Shown in pieces: positions 51,561 through 60,650 of a stretch of DNA of 64,000 bases. Below the pieces are notes generated by a model, which was not told the DNA's origin, did not search any database, and saw only the letters and a program-made list of their open reading frames with translations. The translations under genes and the position numbers were made by a program. The stretch lies in contig CAMVGU010000010.1 of the NCBI GenBank assembly GCA_947167105.1, positions 26,867-90,866 on the forward strand, given 5' to 3'. The first letter of the stretch is position 1. The number at the start of each line of letters is the position of its first letter. The DNA is from an uncultured Selenomonas sp. (GTDB lineage Bacteria > Bacillota > Negativicutes > Selenomonadales > Selenomonadaceae).

Positions 51561-53135
51561 TTCCCTCACTTCCCACTCCGCCAGTTTCCTTTCCTCCCCG
51601 TCGAAGCTTACGCCAATCTTGAAAAGCTGCCTGGAATCTGCGGCATATGGCGCGGCGTAGCCCTTTGCCTCTATCTGCTCCAAAGCCTCCCTGGCGCTCT
51701 TTCCCACCTTGAACTCGAAGATATAGACAAACTTATCCGTTTCCAAAATGCAGTCGGCCCGTCCGCGGCTGCTGTGGACTTCGCAGTGGACATACTGGCC
51801 CAGCAGGGTGAAGACTATATAGAGCACAGACTGGAAATAGTGCTCGAAGGGGGCATCATCTGCGGTGTAGGGGATACTGGCAAAAAGGGCGGTGAGGATA
51901 TCCCGCATGCCCTCGGTGTCCCCTGATTCCAGGCAGTCCTCCAAGGAAAAAATATCCGCCCCCCGTCCTTGTATGGCCCTGGGGCTATAGGCAGGCAACA
52001 ATCCCTCCAGCAGGCCATACTTTACCTCCTCATTCGGAAATTTCAAAGCATAGCGCTTCCTGCGTGCATCATAGCCTTGCAGAGTTAAGTAACCCGTCTG
52101 ATAGAGCAGGGGAAGAATGTCAGGATTTTCTGCCCGGTAATCGGTGATGGAGAAAGGTGTGGCATAAATCTCCCCTGTTTCAAACTTTTTAATATCGTAC
52201 TGCATATTTTTCAGTCGCCGCACCAAAAAGGAAGGTGTGCCCGTAGAGAACCAATAGGCACCAAAATCCAGGTTGTCAAAGGCCATCAGCAGGCTGAAGG
52301 GATTGTAGACACCGGGGCTTTGGGGCGCGAAATGGTAGCCATCATACATCTTTCTAAGCTCTTGGAGGCAGCCCTCGCTGGTGGTGCCAATTTTTTCCCC
52401 CAGCTTTTTTATTTCCGGGCCAAAGGTCGCCAGGAGCTCCGGCTCCGTAATGCCGCAGATTCCCCCATATTTTTCGTTGAGGGAGATATCATTCAGTTGG
52501 TTCAAGTCGCTGAAAATGCTGACCTTGCTGAACTTTGTCACTCCGGTGATAAAGACAAAGCGCAGATACTCGTCATAGCTTTTCAGGGTGCCGAAGAAAC
52601 CTTTGAAAACTGCCTTGTTGTGTTCTTCCAGGTGGTCGTTTTCGAGCACTTCTAAGAGAGGTTTGTCGTATTCGTCCACCAGCACCACACAGCCCTTGCC
52701 GGTCTTTTTCCTGGCAGACTTCAGTAAAGATTGGAAACGACCGCTCAGTGTTCCTTGCCCATCGCAGCCATACTCTGCTTCCCAGCTCCTGAGCATTTCG
52801 TCCAGCACATCCTCCAGCGCTGTCTCCTTCTGATAGTTCTGCCCGTTGAAATCAAAGTAGAAGACAGGATAAGGCTCAAAGGCTTCCCCATTGTCCTTTT
52901 CCAGCTTCTCTATTTCCAGCCCTTCAAAAAGCTCCTTCTTGCCCTCCCAATAGGCTTTTAGGGTAGAGAGGAACAGGCTCTTGCCAAAGCGCCGGGGACG
53001 GCTGAGGAAGTACTGGCTGCTGCCATGAACCAAGTCGTATACATAGCGTGTTTTGTCCACATACAAGAAATCGCCTGTTCTTAGCTTTGCAAAACTCTGC
53101 ACACCAATGGGAAGCCTCCTGCCTTTTTCTTCCAT
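51549..53135 (-). CDS. AAA-ATPase-like / PD-(D/E)XK nuclease-like protein, copy 2
   Basis: 528 residues, same layout as 36490-38175 but clearly divergent: LPIGVQSFAKLRTGDFLYVDKTRYV, FLSRPRRFGKSLFLSTL, CVVLVDEYDKPLLE, FITGVTKFSKVSIFSDLNQL, YDGYHF, and at the end RGRADCILETDKFVYIFEFKVGKSAREALEQI (D...ExK). Start at 53135 behind GGAGGG. The family is multicopy in many anaerobes; role unknown. Confidence 0.85.
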   Translation of the reverse strand: MEEKGRRLPIGVQSFAKLRTGDFLYVDKTRYVYDLVHGSSQYFLSRPRRFGKSLFLSTLKAYWEGKKELFEGLEIEKLEKDNGEAFEPYPVFYFDFNGQNYQKETALEDVLDEMLRSWEAEYGCDGQGTLSGRFQSLLKSARKKTGKGCVVLVDEYDKPLLEVLENDHLEEHNKAVFKGFFGTLKSYDEYLRFVFITGVTKFSKVSIFSDLNQLNDISLNEKYGGICGITEPELLATFGPEIKKLGEKIGTTSEGCLQELRKMYDGYHFAPQSPGVYNPFSLLMAFDNLDFGAYWFSTGTPSFLVRRLKNMQYDIKKFETGEIYATPFSITDYRAENPDILPLLYQTGYLTLQGYDARRKRYALKFPNEEVKYGLLEGLLPAYSPRAIQGRGADIFSLEDCLESGDTEGMRDILTALFASIPYTADDAPFEHYFQSVLYIVFTLLGQYVHCEVHSSRGRADCILETDKFVYIFEFKVGKSAREALEQIEAKGYAAPYAADSRQLFKIGVSFDGEERKLAEWEVREIIQ

Positions 53136-53221
53136 GCTATCGCCCTCCGTTCTCAGCTTACATCTCCATTGTAGCAAATTTCTGCCCCTTGTCAATTTGT
53201 CCGGCGGGCTCTACGGTATGA

Positions 53222-53905
53222 TTATTCCGCCTTATCATCTATGACCCAGGCAATTCCCTTGGCCATGCGCCCGGCGGCATTTTGGAAGTGGTTGCCCGGA
53301 TTCATTTCCAGGATGGTTTCTATCCCCATTTCCCGATACCAATTTTGCAGCCAGTTGGTGTTTTCTTCCACGGACTGCAAGAGCTTGTTTCTCGTCTTTG
53401 CTTCCCTGTCACCCAAGGAGAAATAAATGCGCTCGGGCAGGCGTTCTGGCTTATGTGCCTGTACATATTGCAAAAAATTCGGGAACCAGAAAGAGCCGGA
53501 AGCGCTGGCGATGCGCGTGAAAATATGCGTCTGGTACATGGCATAAACGGCAAAGAGTCCCGCCAGGGAATACCCGGTCAAGGCCATATATGCGGGTGCC
53601 CCGGAGACGCGCCCCTGTATTTCCGGCAGTATGTCATGGATTAGCTTGCCCAGGTAGCTATCCGCTCCCCCGGTGCAAGGGGTGTCGTTCTTGGAAATGG
53701 GCGGAATCTCCCAGGGCGACATTTCAGCGTCCCAATCAATACCGCCGATGGCGGCAAAGGAAAAGTCCCTGTCCGTCCTCTGCCGCACCCCCCGGTATAC
53801 CGCTTCTCCTTCATCTTTAACCGTATGCAGAAGTACCAGGGGCGCATTTTCCCCTTGGGACGGGAACAGATGCACGGATTTTCCCGCCGCTTCCAGATGT
53901 TCCAT
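53222..53905 (-). CDS. Alpha/beta-hydrolase, esterase D/Fes-like
   Basis: 227 residues, no signal peptide. LTGYSLAGLFAVYAMY holds the nucleophile elbow G-Y-S-L-A-G; PGNHFQNAAGRMAKG supplies the likely catalytic His; an acid near FSLGDREAKTRNK. Relatives hydrolyse S-formylglutathione-like esters or siderophore esters (Fes/IroE). Start at 53905 behind GGAGGGAAG; it follows the HxlR regulator by 19 nt, suggesting a regulator-enzyme pair. Confidence 0.8.
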   Translation of the reverse strand: MEHLEAAGKSVHLFPSQGENAPLVLLHTVKDEGEAVYRGVRQRTDRDFSFAAIGGIDWDAEMSPWEIPPISKNDTPCTGGADSYLGKLIHDILPEIQGRVSGAPAYMALTGYSLAGLFAVYAMYQTHIFTRIASASGSFWFPNFLQYVQAHKPERLPERIYFSLGDREAKTRNKLLQSVEENTNWLQNWYREMGIETILEMNPGNHFQNAAGRMAKGIAWVIDDKAE

Positions 53906-53924
53906 ATCTTCCCTCCGTTCTTTC

Positions 53925-54329
53925 TTATTTATCTTCCTTGGCCTCAAAAATTTCCTTCTCATACTTGAAGCCCCAGTTCATGATGGCATAGAAAACGGGC
54001 AGCAGATCCCGGCCCATTTCCGTCAGGGAGTATTCCACATGGGGCGGGATTTCGTTAAACTGCTCACGGTGCACAAGGCCGTCCTCCTCCAATTCCCGCA
54101 GGCTTTTGGTCAGCATGGTATTGGTGATGCCAGGCAGGTCTTTTTTTAGCTGCCCGAAACGCACGCTTTCATAGATGCACATTTCATACATCAGTTGGGA
54201 CTTCCAGCGGCCCTGGAGCATCACAAGGAGCGGAGTCACAGGGCAATGCCCGTTTTCCGTTACGATGCCCTGCCTGATTTTCGCCAGAAATTCCTCATAG
54301 CTCATGTATTCCTTTTGCCTTGCACTCAT
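53925..54329 (-). CDS. HxlR-family transcriptional regulator
   Basis: 134 residues, winged helix. HCPVTPLLVMLQGRWKSQLMYEMCI has the conserved Cys and the CPVTxxLxxLxGKW-like start; RFGQLKKDLPGITNTMLTKSLRELEEDGLVHREQF is the HTH plus wing; VEYSLTEMGRDLLPV follows. Such regulators often sense redox-active or reactive compounds. Start at 54329 behind GGAGG. Probably controls the downstream esterase and perhaps the adjacent adenylation/GNAT pair. Confidence 0.92.
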   Translation of the reverse strand: MSARQKEYMSYEEFLAKIRQGIVTENGHCPVTPLLVMLQGRWKSQLMYEMCIYESVRFGQLKKDLPGITNTMLTKSLRELEEDGLVHREQFNEIPPHVEYSLTEMGRDLLPVFYAIMNWGFKYEKEIFEAKEDK

Positions 54330-54377
54330 ATTATGCACCTCCATACCAGACTCGTTAAAAATACTCCTCACGACATC

Positions 54378-54428
54378 GAACCTCATCCACCGCTTACGCG
54401 GTCCCCCTTCCCCAGAGGGGAAGGCTTT
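54378..54428. repeat. Family G repeat, copy 4
   Basis: Nearly identical to 31960-32008: ACCGC-TTAC-GCGGT and CCTTCCCCA-GA-GGGGAAGG, touching the stop codon of the GNAT gene. Confidence 0.75.
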
Positions 54429-54906
54429 AATCCTGCTCCAATTTCAGATAATCCTGCATTTCACGAAATCCCAGGGACTGATAGAGGTTTCTGCCACATT
54501 CCGAAGTTTCGAGGTAGATTTTTCCCGCTCCCCGTGCCCTGGCCTTCTGGATAAGCCACTGGCACACAGCTTTGGCAATGCCCTGCCTGCGGTGGTTCTC
54601 ACGGGTGTAGATGTTCATTAAATAACCGCACAGGCCGCTGGGGTTATCGGGGGAGGGCATTTCCTCATAGAGGCAGACTCCGCCGCAGCCGGCTATCTCC
54701 CCATCAGCCAGGGCCAGGCAGGCAATATGGCCTTTTCCTTTTAGTTCCCGCAGGTAGTAACGCCGGTTTGCCTCCCGCAATTCCTCCCAGGCGGCAGCGC
54801 TCATATTTTCGCGCTCCCGGTTGAACACATGGGAAAGCACCTCCATGCGGAGAGCCAGCAAAGTCTCCATATCCTTTTCCTGAAGCTGCCGTATTTCCAT
54901 CTTCAT
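54427..54906 (-). CDS. GNAT-family N-acetyltransferase
   Basis: 159 residues. MEIRQLQEKDMETLLALRMEVL; GEIAGCGGVCLYE; GYLMNIYTRENHRRQGIAKAVCQWLIQKARARG (acetyl-CoA loop RRQGIAK); IYLETSECGRNLYQSLGF: all GNAT motifs in order. The start codon overlaps the stop of the adenylation gene (ATGA), a sign of translational coupling, so the two products probably act on the same small molecule. Confidence 0.9.
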   Translation of the reverse strand: MKMEIRQLQEKDMETLLALRMEVLSHVFNRERENMSAAAWEELREANRRYYLRELKGKGHIACLALADGEIAGCGGVCLYEEMPSPDNPSGLCGYLMNIYTRENHRRQGIAKAVCQWLIQKARARGAGKIYLETSECGRNLYQSLGFREMQDYLKLEQD

Positions 54907-56384
54907 GCCGCCCTGCGCTTCCTGTCCACATCCGGGAGAGCGGCCTTGTCCACCTTGCCATTGGCATTGAGGGGGAGCTGGGCAAGCTCCACGAAGAATT
55001 CCGGCACCATGAAGTCCGTCAGGTAGTCGGAAAGATAGGACTTGATTTGGGGCAGGGTGACGCTGTCGTCCTTCCGCACGATATAGGCCACCATATAGGC
55101 AAGCTGTTTTTCGTCGGTCTTGGGGCAGACGCAGGCCTGATGCACCAGCCGGGATTGCAGCAGCACGTTTTCCACCTCGCTGACCTCCACCCGCTTGCCC
55201 CTAATCATAATCTGGGTGTCCTTGCGATGGAGAAAGGCAATATCGCCCTCCGGCAGAAGGTAGCCCAAGTCCCCGCTATGGTAGATACGGCGCCCGTCAG
55301 GGAGAGCCCCAAAGGCCCTGTTTTCCTTCCGGCGGTTGCCGATATAGCCCTGGGAGACCCCTCCCCCCAGGATGCACAGCTCGCCTACTTTCCCTTTCGG
55401 CACTTCCCTGCCCTGCTCGTCCAAAAGCACAATCTCAGTCCCCTGCACCGCCTTGCCCACGGGATAGGTGCCGCCCGCGAGAGGCGCCCCTGCCGAGCAG
55501 TTGTAATAGGAGGCGCACACGGTAGTCTCCGAGGGGCCGTAGGTATTGTAGACCGTGGCCTGTCGAATCAGCCTGTCCACATAGGAGGCCCGCAGCACAT
55601 CACCGCCGCTGATGAGCAGGCGCAGGCTCCGGGGAATGGCGGGAAGTTCGTTCATTTCCTGCAAAAGATAGGGGAAAGCGCTGATGATGGTAACATGGTT
55701 TTTTGCCACGAAAGCCATAAGCCGCGCCGTCGTTTCCTTGTCCTTTGGGGAAGGGATAGCCAGTGCCGCCCCGGACAGGAGGGCGCTGAAAACTTCCTCC
55801 ACAAAGATGTCAAAGGAGCAGACGGAATATTGCAGCACGGTATCCTGCCGCCCCGGCCTGAACTCCTTTTGGAAAGCCCGGATGTAGTGCAGCACATTGC
55901 CATTCGTCACTGCCACCCCCTTGGGCTTCCCGGTTGTCCCCGAAGTGTAGAGGATATAGGCCAGGTCACTGTCCTTGCCGCCCTCCGCAAACACGGGGAC
56001 GCTGCCCTCAATCGCCTGTCCCTGCTCCACCAGAACGGAGGGGAAATCCCTGGTCAGCTCACGGTATTTTCCGTGGGTAATGACCGCCTCCACCCCCGCA
56101 TCCTCCATCATAAAGCGAATGCGCTGCCTGGGAAAGCCCGGCTCGGAGGGCACATAGGCGGCCCCGCATTTCAGGACGGCAAGAATGGCGGCAATCATCT
56201 CGACGGAATGATCCATGATGATGCCGACGCGCCTGCCCCCCTCCGGCAAGCGGGCCGCTATACTGTCCGCCAGCCGGGCAAGTTTCCCGTAGGACAGATG
56301 CCTCCTGCTGTCAAAAACCGCCGCTGCCGTAGGATTTTCCTGTACTATTTTCTGAAAGGCACTCACAATGCTTTGCGTTTCCAT
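54903..56384 (-). CDS. Free-standing amino-acid adenylation enzyme (NRPS A-domain / DltA-like)
   Basis: 493 residues, ANL superfamily. Core motifs: LAYILYTSGTTGKPKGVAVTNGN (A3, about 141-163), FDIFVEEVFSALLSGA (A4), LLISGGDVL, VYNTYGPSETTVCAS (A5), YHSGDLGYLLPEGDIAFLHRKDTQIMIRGKRVEVSEVE (A7-A8) and LPLNANGKVDKAAL with the A10 lysine. No carrier (PCP) or condensation domain is fused, and no dltB/C/D genes are near. It activates an amino or aryl acid of unknown identity. ATG 56384 follows AAAGGAG. Confidence 0.88.
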   Translation of the reverse strand: METQSIVSAFQKIVQENPTAAAVFDSRRHLSYGKLARLADSIAARLPEGGRRVGIIMDHSVEMIAAILAVLKCGAAYVPSEPGFPRQRIRFMMEDAGVEAVITHGKYRELTRDFPSVLVEQGQAIEGSVPVFAEGGKDSDLAYILYTSGTTGKPKGVAVTNGNVLHYIRAFQKEFRPGRQDTVLQYSVCSFDIFVEEVFSALLSGAALAIPSPKDKETTARLMAFVAKNHVTIISAFPYLLQEMNELPAIPRSLRLLISGGDVLRASYVDRLIRQATVYNTYGPSETTVCASYYNCSAGAPLAGGTYPVGKAVQGTEIVLLDEQGREVPKGKVGELCILGGGVSQGYIGNRRKENRAFGALPDGRRIYHSGDLGYLLPEGDIAFLHRKDTQIMIRGKRVEVSEVENVLLQSRLVHQACVCPKTDEKQLAYMVAYIVRKDDSVTLPQIKSYLSDYLTDFMVPEFFVELAQLPLNANGKVDKAALPDVDRKRRAA

Positions 56385-56418
56385 GGTATTTGCTCCTTTC
56401 TAATGACCCGATAGGCAA

Positions 56419-56446
56419 ATCATACCATGTCCAATAGATAATACAA
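56419..56446 (-). promoter_or_regulatory. Promoter of the adenylation-GNAT pair
   Basis: Minus strand TTGTAT (56441-56446), 16-nt spacer, TATGAT (56419-56424). Confidence 0.6.
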
Positions 56447-56567
56447 GTACGCAGTTTTCTCTTACATAGTACGTCTTATGATACCATAGAAATAACGGTG
56501 CCCCCCTGCCTATCGTTAAGCGGGTATTCCACGGAATCCGCACGGGACAAGGCTTTGAAGAAAAGAG

Positions 56568-56595
56568 AAGGGGGTGCATTTGCACCCCCCTTACG
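56568..56595 (-). terminator. Hairpin, likely terminator of the amidohydrolase remnant
   Basis: AAGGGGGTGCA-TT-TGCACCCCCCTT. On the minus strand it is followed by CTCTTTTC, so it may end transcripts from 56633 and upstream. Confidence 0.55.
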
Positions 56596-56632
56596 TTTAA
56601 CGAAACTAATTTTGACCCCGGCGTCGGCTATC

Positions 56633-56785
56633 TTATGCCTGGTACACCAATTCCCCATCAACGAAGGTAGCCAAACACTTAGCCTGCTCAATATCCTTGA
56701 AATCATCCTTCAGGAAGTCGCAATCGAACACGGCTATGTTGGCCAGTTTCCCCGCCGCCAAAAGTTCATACGCCAGGCAACTTAC
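56633..56785 (-). pseudogene. C-terminal fragment of an amidohydrolase (YtcJ-like)
   Basis: LAYELLAAGKLANIAVFDCDFLKDDFKDIEQAKCLATFVDGELVYQA followed by stop: the usual end of amidohydrolase-family proteins (GKxADxxVxDxDxL...TxVDGxxVY). Everything upstream is missing; the DUF3089 gene begins its 3' end 16 nt away. Confidence 0.75.
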
Positions 56786-56800
56786 GTCATCTTGCTGTCA

Positions 56801-57838
56801 TTATCGGCCGGCTTTATATGTGGCAATGCGTTTGGCTACGTTGTCCTTGATGTTGTTGTAGTAAAAAGTGTAGTCGCTTTCGTGTCTGCCGTCCGGACCA
56901 AAAAATTCACTTGCAACGGCGGCAAGTTCAGCGGGCATTGGTTCAATTTTTGCATTTGTTAAAATAACTCCGCGTTCAGGAATTACTTGAGCGTCTGCTC
57001 CAACGTCGGCAATTTCAAATTTTTGAGTTTGTTCATTCAGCACGAGTGAGCCGAGATTTTCGCTTGCAGACGCATAAGTTCCATCAAGTTTCCAATTTAT
57101 CGGGTTAATGCTGATTGCGTTGGGAAACAGTACGCAGGTTGTGACATTTTCCTCAATATTTCGCTTGCCTTCGGTATTCCAACTGATGATAACGCCCGTA
57201 TCACTCTCGCCGGTGGCAAACTTCAAATGTGGGTTAGCTTCGAGGTAGTCCTTCGTGACAGCGTAGCCAATGACATAGGCGGCGACCATACGTTTGTAAT
57301 ATTCGGGGTGCTCTTTGAAGTATTTCTTCAGCACAAGTTGAGCGATGGCCGAGCCTTGAGAGTGACTCGCAAGGACGAAGGGGCGACCGTTGTTGTAATT
57401 TTTGAAGTAGTAATCAAGCGCGGCTGTTATGTCATCGTAGGGTATGCCGGAAATTACTTCGTTAATGTTACCATTTTTCCGCCAAGTTTCTCCCGCATAT
57501 TTTAAACTGGATTGACGATAAAATGGCAGGAACACATTGGTCGATTCCTCAAATGCACTTGCGTTCATTGCGTACTGAACCGGCGCACCCTCTACCATTT
57601 CAGGATTGTCCATCGCTGCGTAAGGGGGATCTCCTTCGTTAAAGCCCATATACTCTGTGGCGAGAATGTAGAATGTGTCCACGTCCTTGGTAATCTTAGG
57701 AATCTGGTACCAGTTGGCCTTTTGGGAATAATCGACAACTTCCCTTACGTCTGCGGCGGCTGCTGATATAGAAGGGCATACCGCCATGCCAAAGGCCATA
57801 GCACTGAGCATCAGTGTAAATGCTAAAAATTTCTTCAT
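56801..57838 (-). CDS. Exported DUF3089-type alpha/beta-hydrolase
   Basis: 345 residues. Signal peptide MKKFLAFTLMLSAMAFGMAVCPSISAAAA. YILATEYMGFNEGDPPYAAMDNPEM and RPFVLASHSQGSAIAQLVLKKYF carry the nucleophile elbow S-H-S-Q-G (about residue 160), VIGYAVTKDYL and GVIISWNTEG follow, as in DUF3089 lipase-like proteins. AT-rich codon use compared with neighbours and flanking gene fragments suggest recent acquisition. Substrate unknown. Confidence 0.82.
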   Translation of the reverse strand: MKKFLAFTLMLSAMAFGMAVCPSISAAAADVREVVDYSQKANWYQIPKITKDVDTFYILATEYMGFNEGDPPYAAMDNPEMVEGAPVQYAMNASAFEESTNVFLPFYRQSSLKYAGETWRKNGNINEVISGIPYDDITAALDYYFKNYNNGRPFVLASHSQGSAIAQLVLKKYFKEHPEYYKRMVAAYVIGYAVTKDYLEANPHLKFATGESDTGVIISWNTEGKRNIEENVTTCVLFPNAISINPINWKLDGTYASASENLGSLVLNEQTQKFEIADVGADAQVIPERGVILTNAKIEPMPAELAAVASEFFGPDGRHESDYTFYYNNIKDNVAKRIATYKAGR

Positions 57839-58032
57839 CGCGTTTCCTCCCCTTTTCTTCCTGGCGCATCGGTTTCTATGCCGCAGGCTTTCGGCTTTTC
57901 TGGCTCCCCCCTGTCGAAATCGCCCTCAAACTGACTCAAACTGATATAACATCATGTTATCGTTCTACGTTCTACACTTTTCTGCTGATTCCTGCAACCT
58001 ACGCAATTTTTTATCTTTTTTAGTTGCTATGC

Positions 58033-58143
58033 TTACAAATTTGCCCCCACAGCCGTCCGATCCCGGAACACTACGGTTAGCCCTTTGTCCACGCTCACCG
58101 TCACATAGTCCACCATCGCTCCCAAAAGCCGTTCGGCAAACTC
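58033..58143 (-). pseudogene. Serine-recombinase C-terminal remnant, left
   Basis: FAERLLGAMVDYVTVSVDKGLTVVFRDRTAVGANL then stop: resembles the extreme C-terminus of large serine recombinases (FxxLVDxVTV...LxFxFRDGTE). No upstream recombinase frame. AT-rich surroundings 57839-58599 otherwise hold only a 44-codon frame (58278-58412 minus, MASGGFSNEHNFFYTCIMTEEQ...) that I cannot assign. Confidence 0.55.
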
Positions 58144-58599
58144 TGCCACCGACGCACGGATTGCACAGAATCACTGAGCATTATGGATATCCGAAGTATT
58201 CCCTTGAGAAATGCAAAGGGTTAGAGCATTTGCTCGTTGGAAAAATCCTACTTAAAACCGTGACGGGAAAAAGGAATCTATAAAAATCCCGCACACATCA
58301 CATTCCCATCAAATGTAAAATTAATCCCGTTCCAAAGCCTTCTGTGCTGTTCCTCCGTCATAATGCAGGTATAGAAAAAATTATGCTCATTTGAAAATCC
58401 TCCTGAAGCCATGACTGACGCGGCCCTTTAATCTTGTCCACATTGAAACAGGACAAAGTACAAGGTCTTTCCCTTGCTTTGGGGCCGGGTGCGGGATATA
58501 CTGAAACCAATCCGAGGGGAACACGAGGAAATGCACCCCGGAGAGTGAAGTTATCGCATATATTTATTTATTTTCTTCAATTCAAGAGGAGGAAGAAAA

Positions 58600-60477
58600 A
58601 TGAGTGCAAAGCAAAGCGGTGCCCAGGAGGTCATGCAGAAATTTGGCCGCTTCCTGTCCGGCATGGTCATGCCGAACATCGGCGCCTTTATCGGCTGGGG
58701 GTTGCTCACAGCCCTCTTTATCCCCACGGGCTGGCTGCCCAATGAGTATTTAGCCCAGGCAGGCGGCCCCATGGCGAAATGGCTGATACCTCTCCTGATC
58801 GGCTTCACCGGCGGCTCCACCGTCTACGGCCACCGGGGCGGCGTGGTGGGTGCCATCGCCACCGCAGGCGTTATCGCAGGCTCCGACATCCCCATGTTCC
58901 TGGGAGCCATGATTATGGGTCCCTTCGGCGGCTGGTGCATCAAGAAATTCGATAATGCCGTCTCCGACTCCATCCCCGGCGGCTTCGAGATGCTGGTAAA
59001 CAATTTCTCCGCAGGTATCTTAGGCGGCCTTCTGGCCCTGGTGGCCTTTGCAGGTGTGGGCCCCGTGGTGCTGGCAGGCAACAACATCCTGCGGGCCGGT
59101 GTGGAGAGCATCGTCGCCATGGGCATGCTGCCCCTGGCCTCCCTCTTTATCGAGCCTGCAAAGATTTTGTTCCTCAATAACGCCATCAACCACGGCATCC
59201 TGACTCCCTTGGGCATCCAGCAGGCGGAGGAAATGGGCAAATCCATGTTCTTCCTGCTGGAAGCGAACCCCGGCCCCGGCTTCGGCGTGCTCCTGGCTTA
59301 TTGGTTCGTGGGCAAGGGCATGAGCAAGGCTTCCGCCCCCGGCGCCATGATTATCCACGTTCTCGGCGGTATCCATGAAATCTATTTCCCCTACATCCTG
59401 ATGAAGCCGACCCTGCTGCTTGCGGTTATCGCCGGCGGCATGAGCGGCGTCCTCACCCTGACCATCCTGGGCGGCGGCCTCATTGCCCCCGCTTCCCCCG
59501 GCTCCATCTTCGCAGTTCTCGCCATGACCCCGAAAGGCGCTTTCCTGGCCAATATCGCGGATTTCCTGGTAGCTACGGCAGTCTCCTTTGTGGTCGCCTC
59601 CATCTTTGTGAAAGCCTCCGCTGACAGCGATGCCAACCTGGAGGATGCCCAGGCAGAGCTGGCCTCCCGCAAGGCCGCCAGCAAAGGCCAGAGCGTAGCC
59701 GGTGAGACTAAGGTTGCCGGTAAGGACCTCAAGAACATCGTGTACGCCTGCGATGCTGGCATGGGCTCCTCCGCCCTGGGGGCGGCAGCCCTGCGCAAGA
59801 AGCTCCGCAAGGCGGGCTACAATGACATTTCCGTTACCAACGCCGCCATCGGTCGCATCCCCAAGGAGGCCCAACTGGTTGTCTCCCATGAGAAGCTGGC
59901 GGAGCGCGCCCTGGAGGATTCCCCCCAGGCCGAGCATATCTGGGTCAAGGATTTCACCCAGAATAACGTCTATGAGATAGTGCTGGAGCGCCTCCAGTCC
60001 GCAGGTGCCGAGACCAGCGCCCCGGCTGAGAGCGAGCAGGTCAAGGCAGGGGTGCTGAACAAGGAAAACGTGCTGCTGGGCCTTCCCAGCGAAAGCAAGG
60101 AAGATGCCATCCGCCGGGCCGGTGAGCTGCTGGTAAAGGGCGGCTATGTGAAAGCGCCCTATGTGGAAGGCATGCTGGCCCGTGAGCGTGACATCACCAC
60201 CTACATCGGCAAGGGCATTGCCATCCCCCACGGCGAAAACGCTGTGAAGGAGCAGATTTTAAAGACCGGTATCGTGGTGCTGCAGTACCCGGAGGGCGTA
60301 AAGTTCGGTGAAGGCACAGCCCATTTCGTGGTAGGCATTGCAGGCAAGGACAACGACCATCTGGCCATCCTCGCCAATATCGCCAGCACCATGGAAGAAT
60401 GCAGCGACGAGCGCCTGGAAGAACTGTATAAGACCGGCGACTTGCAGGCCGTCTATGATATGTTCACCAAGGGATAA
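58600..60477 (+). CDS. mtlA: PTS mannitol-specific transporter IICBA
   Basis: 625 residues. Takes up mannitol as mannitol 1-phosphate. IIC domain (1-335; KFGRFLSGMVMPNIGAFIGWGLLTALF, GGSTVYGHRGGVVGAIATAGV, and GGIHEIYFPYILMKP with the key GIHE motif), IIB (about 375-465; VYACDAGMGSSALGA, Cys384) and IIA (about 485-620; IGKGIAIPHGEN, His544). Full-length three-domain form as in E. coli. Start behind AGGAGGAAG. mtlD follows after element A copy 3 and a hairpin. Confidence 0.97.
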   Translation: MSAKQSGAQEVMQKFGRFLSGMVMPNIGAFIGWGLLTALFIPTGWLPNEYLAQAGGPMAKWLIPLLIGFTGGSTVYGHRGGVVGAIATAGVIAGSDIPMFLGAMIMGPFGGWCIKKFDNAVSDSIPGGFEMLVNNFSAGILGGLLALVAFAGVGPVVLAGNNILRAGVESIVAMGMLPLASLFIEPAKILFLNNAINHGILTPLGIQQAEEMGKSMFFLLEANPGPGFGVLLAYWFVGKGMSKASAPGAMIIHVLGGIHEIYFPYILMKPTLLLAVIAGGMSGVLTLTILGGGLIAPASPGSIFAVLAMTPKGAFLANIADFLVATAVSFVVASIFVKASADSDANLEDAQAELASRKAASKGQSVAGETKVAGKDLKNIVYACDAGMGSSALGAAALRKKLRKAGYNDISVTNAAIGRIPKEAQLVVSHEKLAERALEDSPQAEHIWVKDFTQNNVYEIVLERLQSAGAETSAPAESEQVKAGVLNKENVLLGLPSESKEDAIRRAGELLVKGGYVKAPYVEGMLARERDITTYIGKGIAIPHGENAVKEQILKTGIVVLQYPEGVKFGEGTAHFVVGIAGKDNDHLAILANIASTMEECSDERLEELYKTGDLQAVYDMFTKG

Positions 60478-60497
60478 TGAGATATACTCACGAAAGA

Positions 60498-60570
60498 AAA
60501 AGCCTTCCCCTTTGGGGAAGGGTAGAAACATGCCGGTGGCATGTTTCTGGCGCAAGCGGTGGATGAGGTT
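60498..60570. repeat. Family G repeat, copy 5
   Basis: GCCTTCCCCTTT-GGGGAAGGG, then AACATGCC-GGT-GGCATGTT, then AGCGGTGGATGAGGTT. It lies between mtlA and mtlD. Confidence 0.65.
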
Positions 60571-60650
60571 ACTCTTTAACGGGTAGAAGTTAAATTTGCA
60601 ATAGATATGTATGTGTAGGAAAGCCGGCGTGTTTTTTCGGAGGCGCAGTT

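Noticed and set aside
58434..58599. Plus-strand frame 58434-58745 as a gene before mtlA
   Set aside because: It overlaps the mtlA ribosome site and start in another frame and has no plausible start signal.
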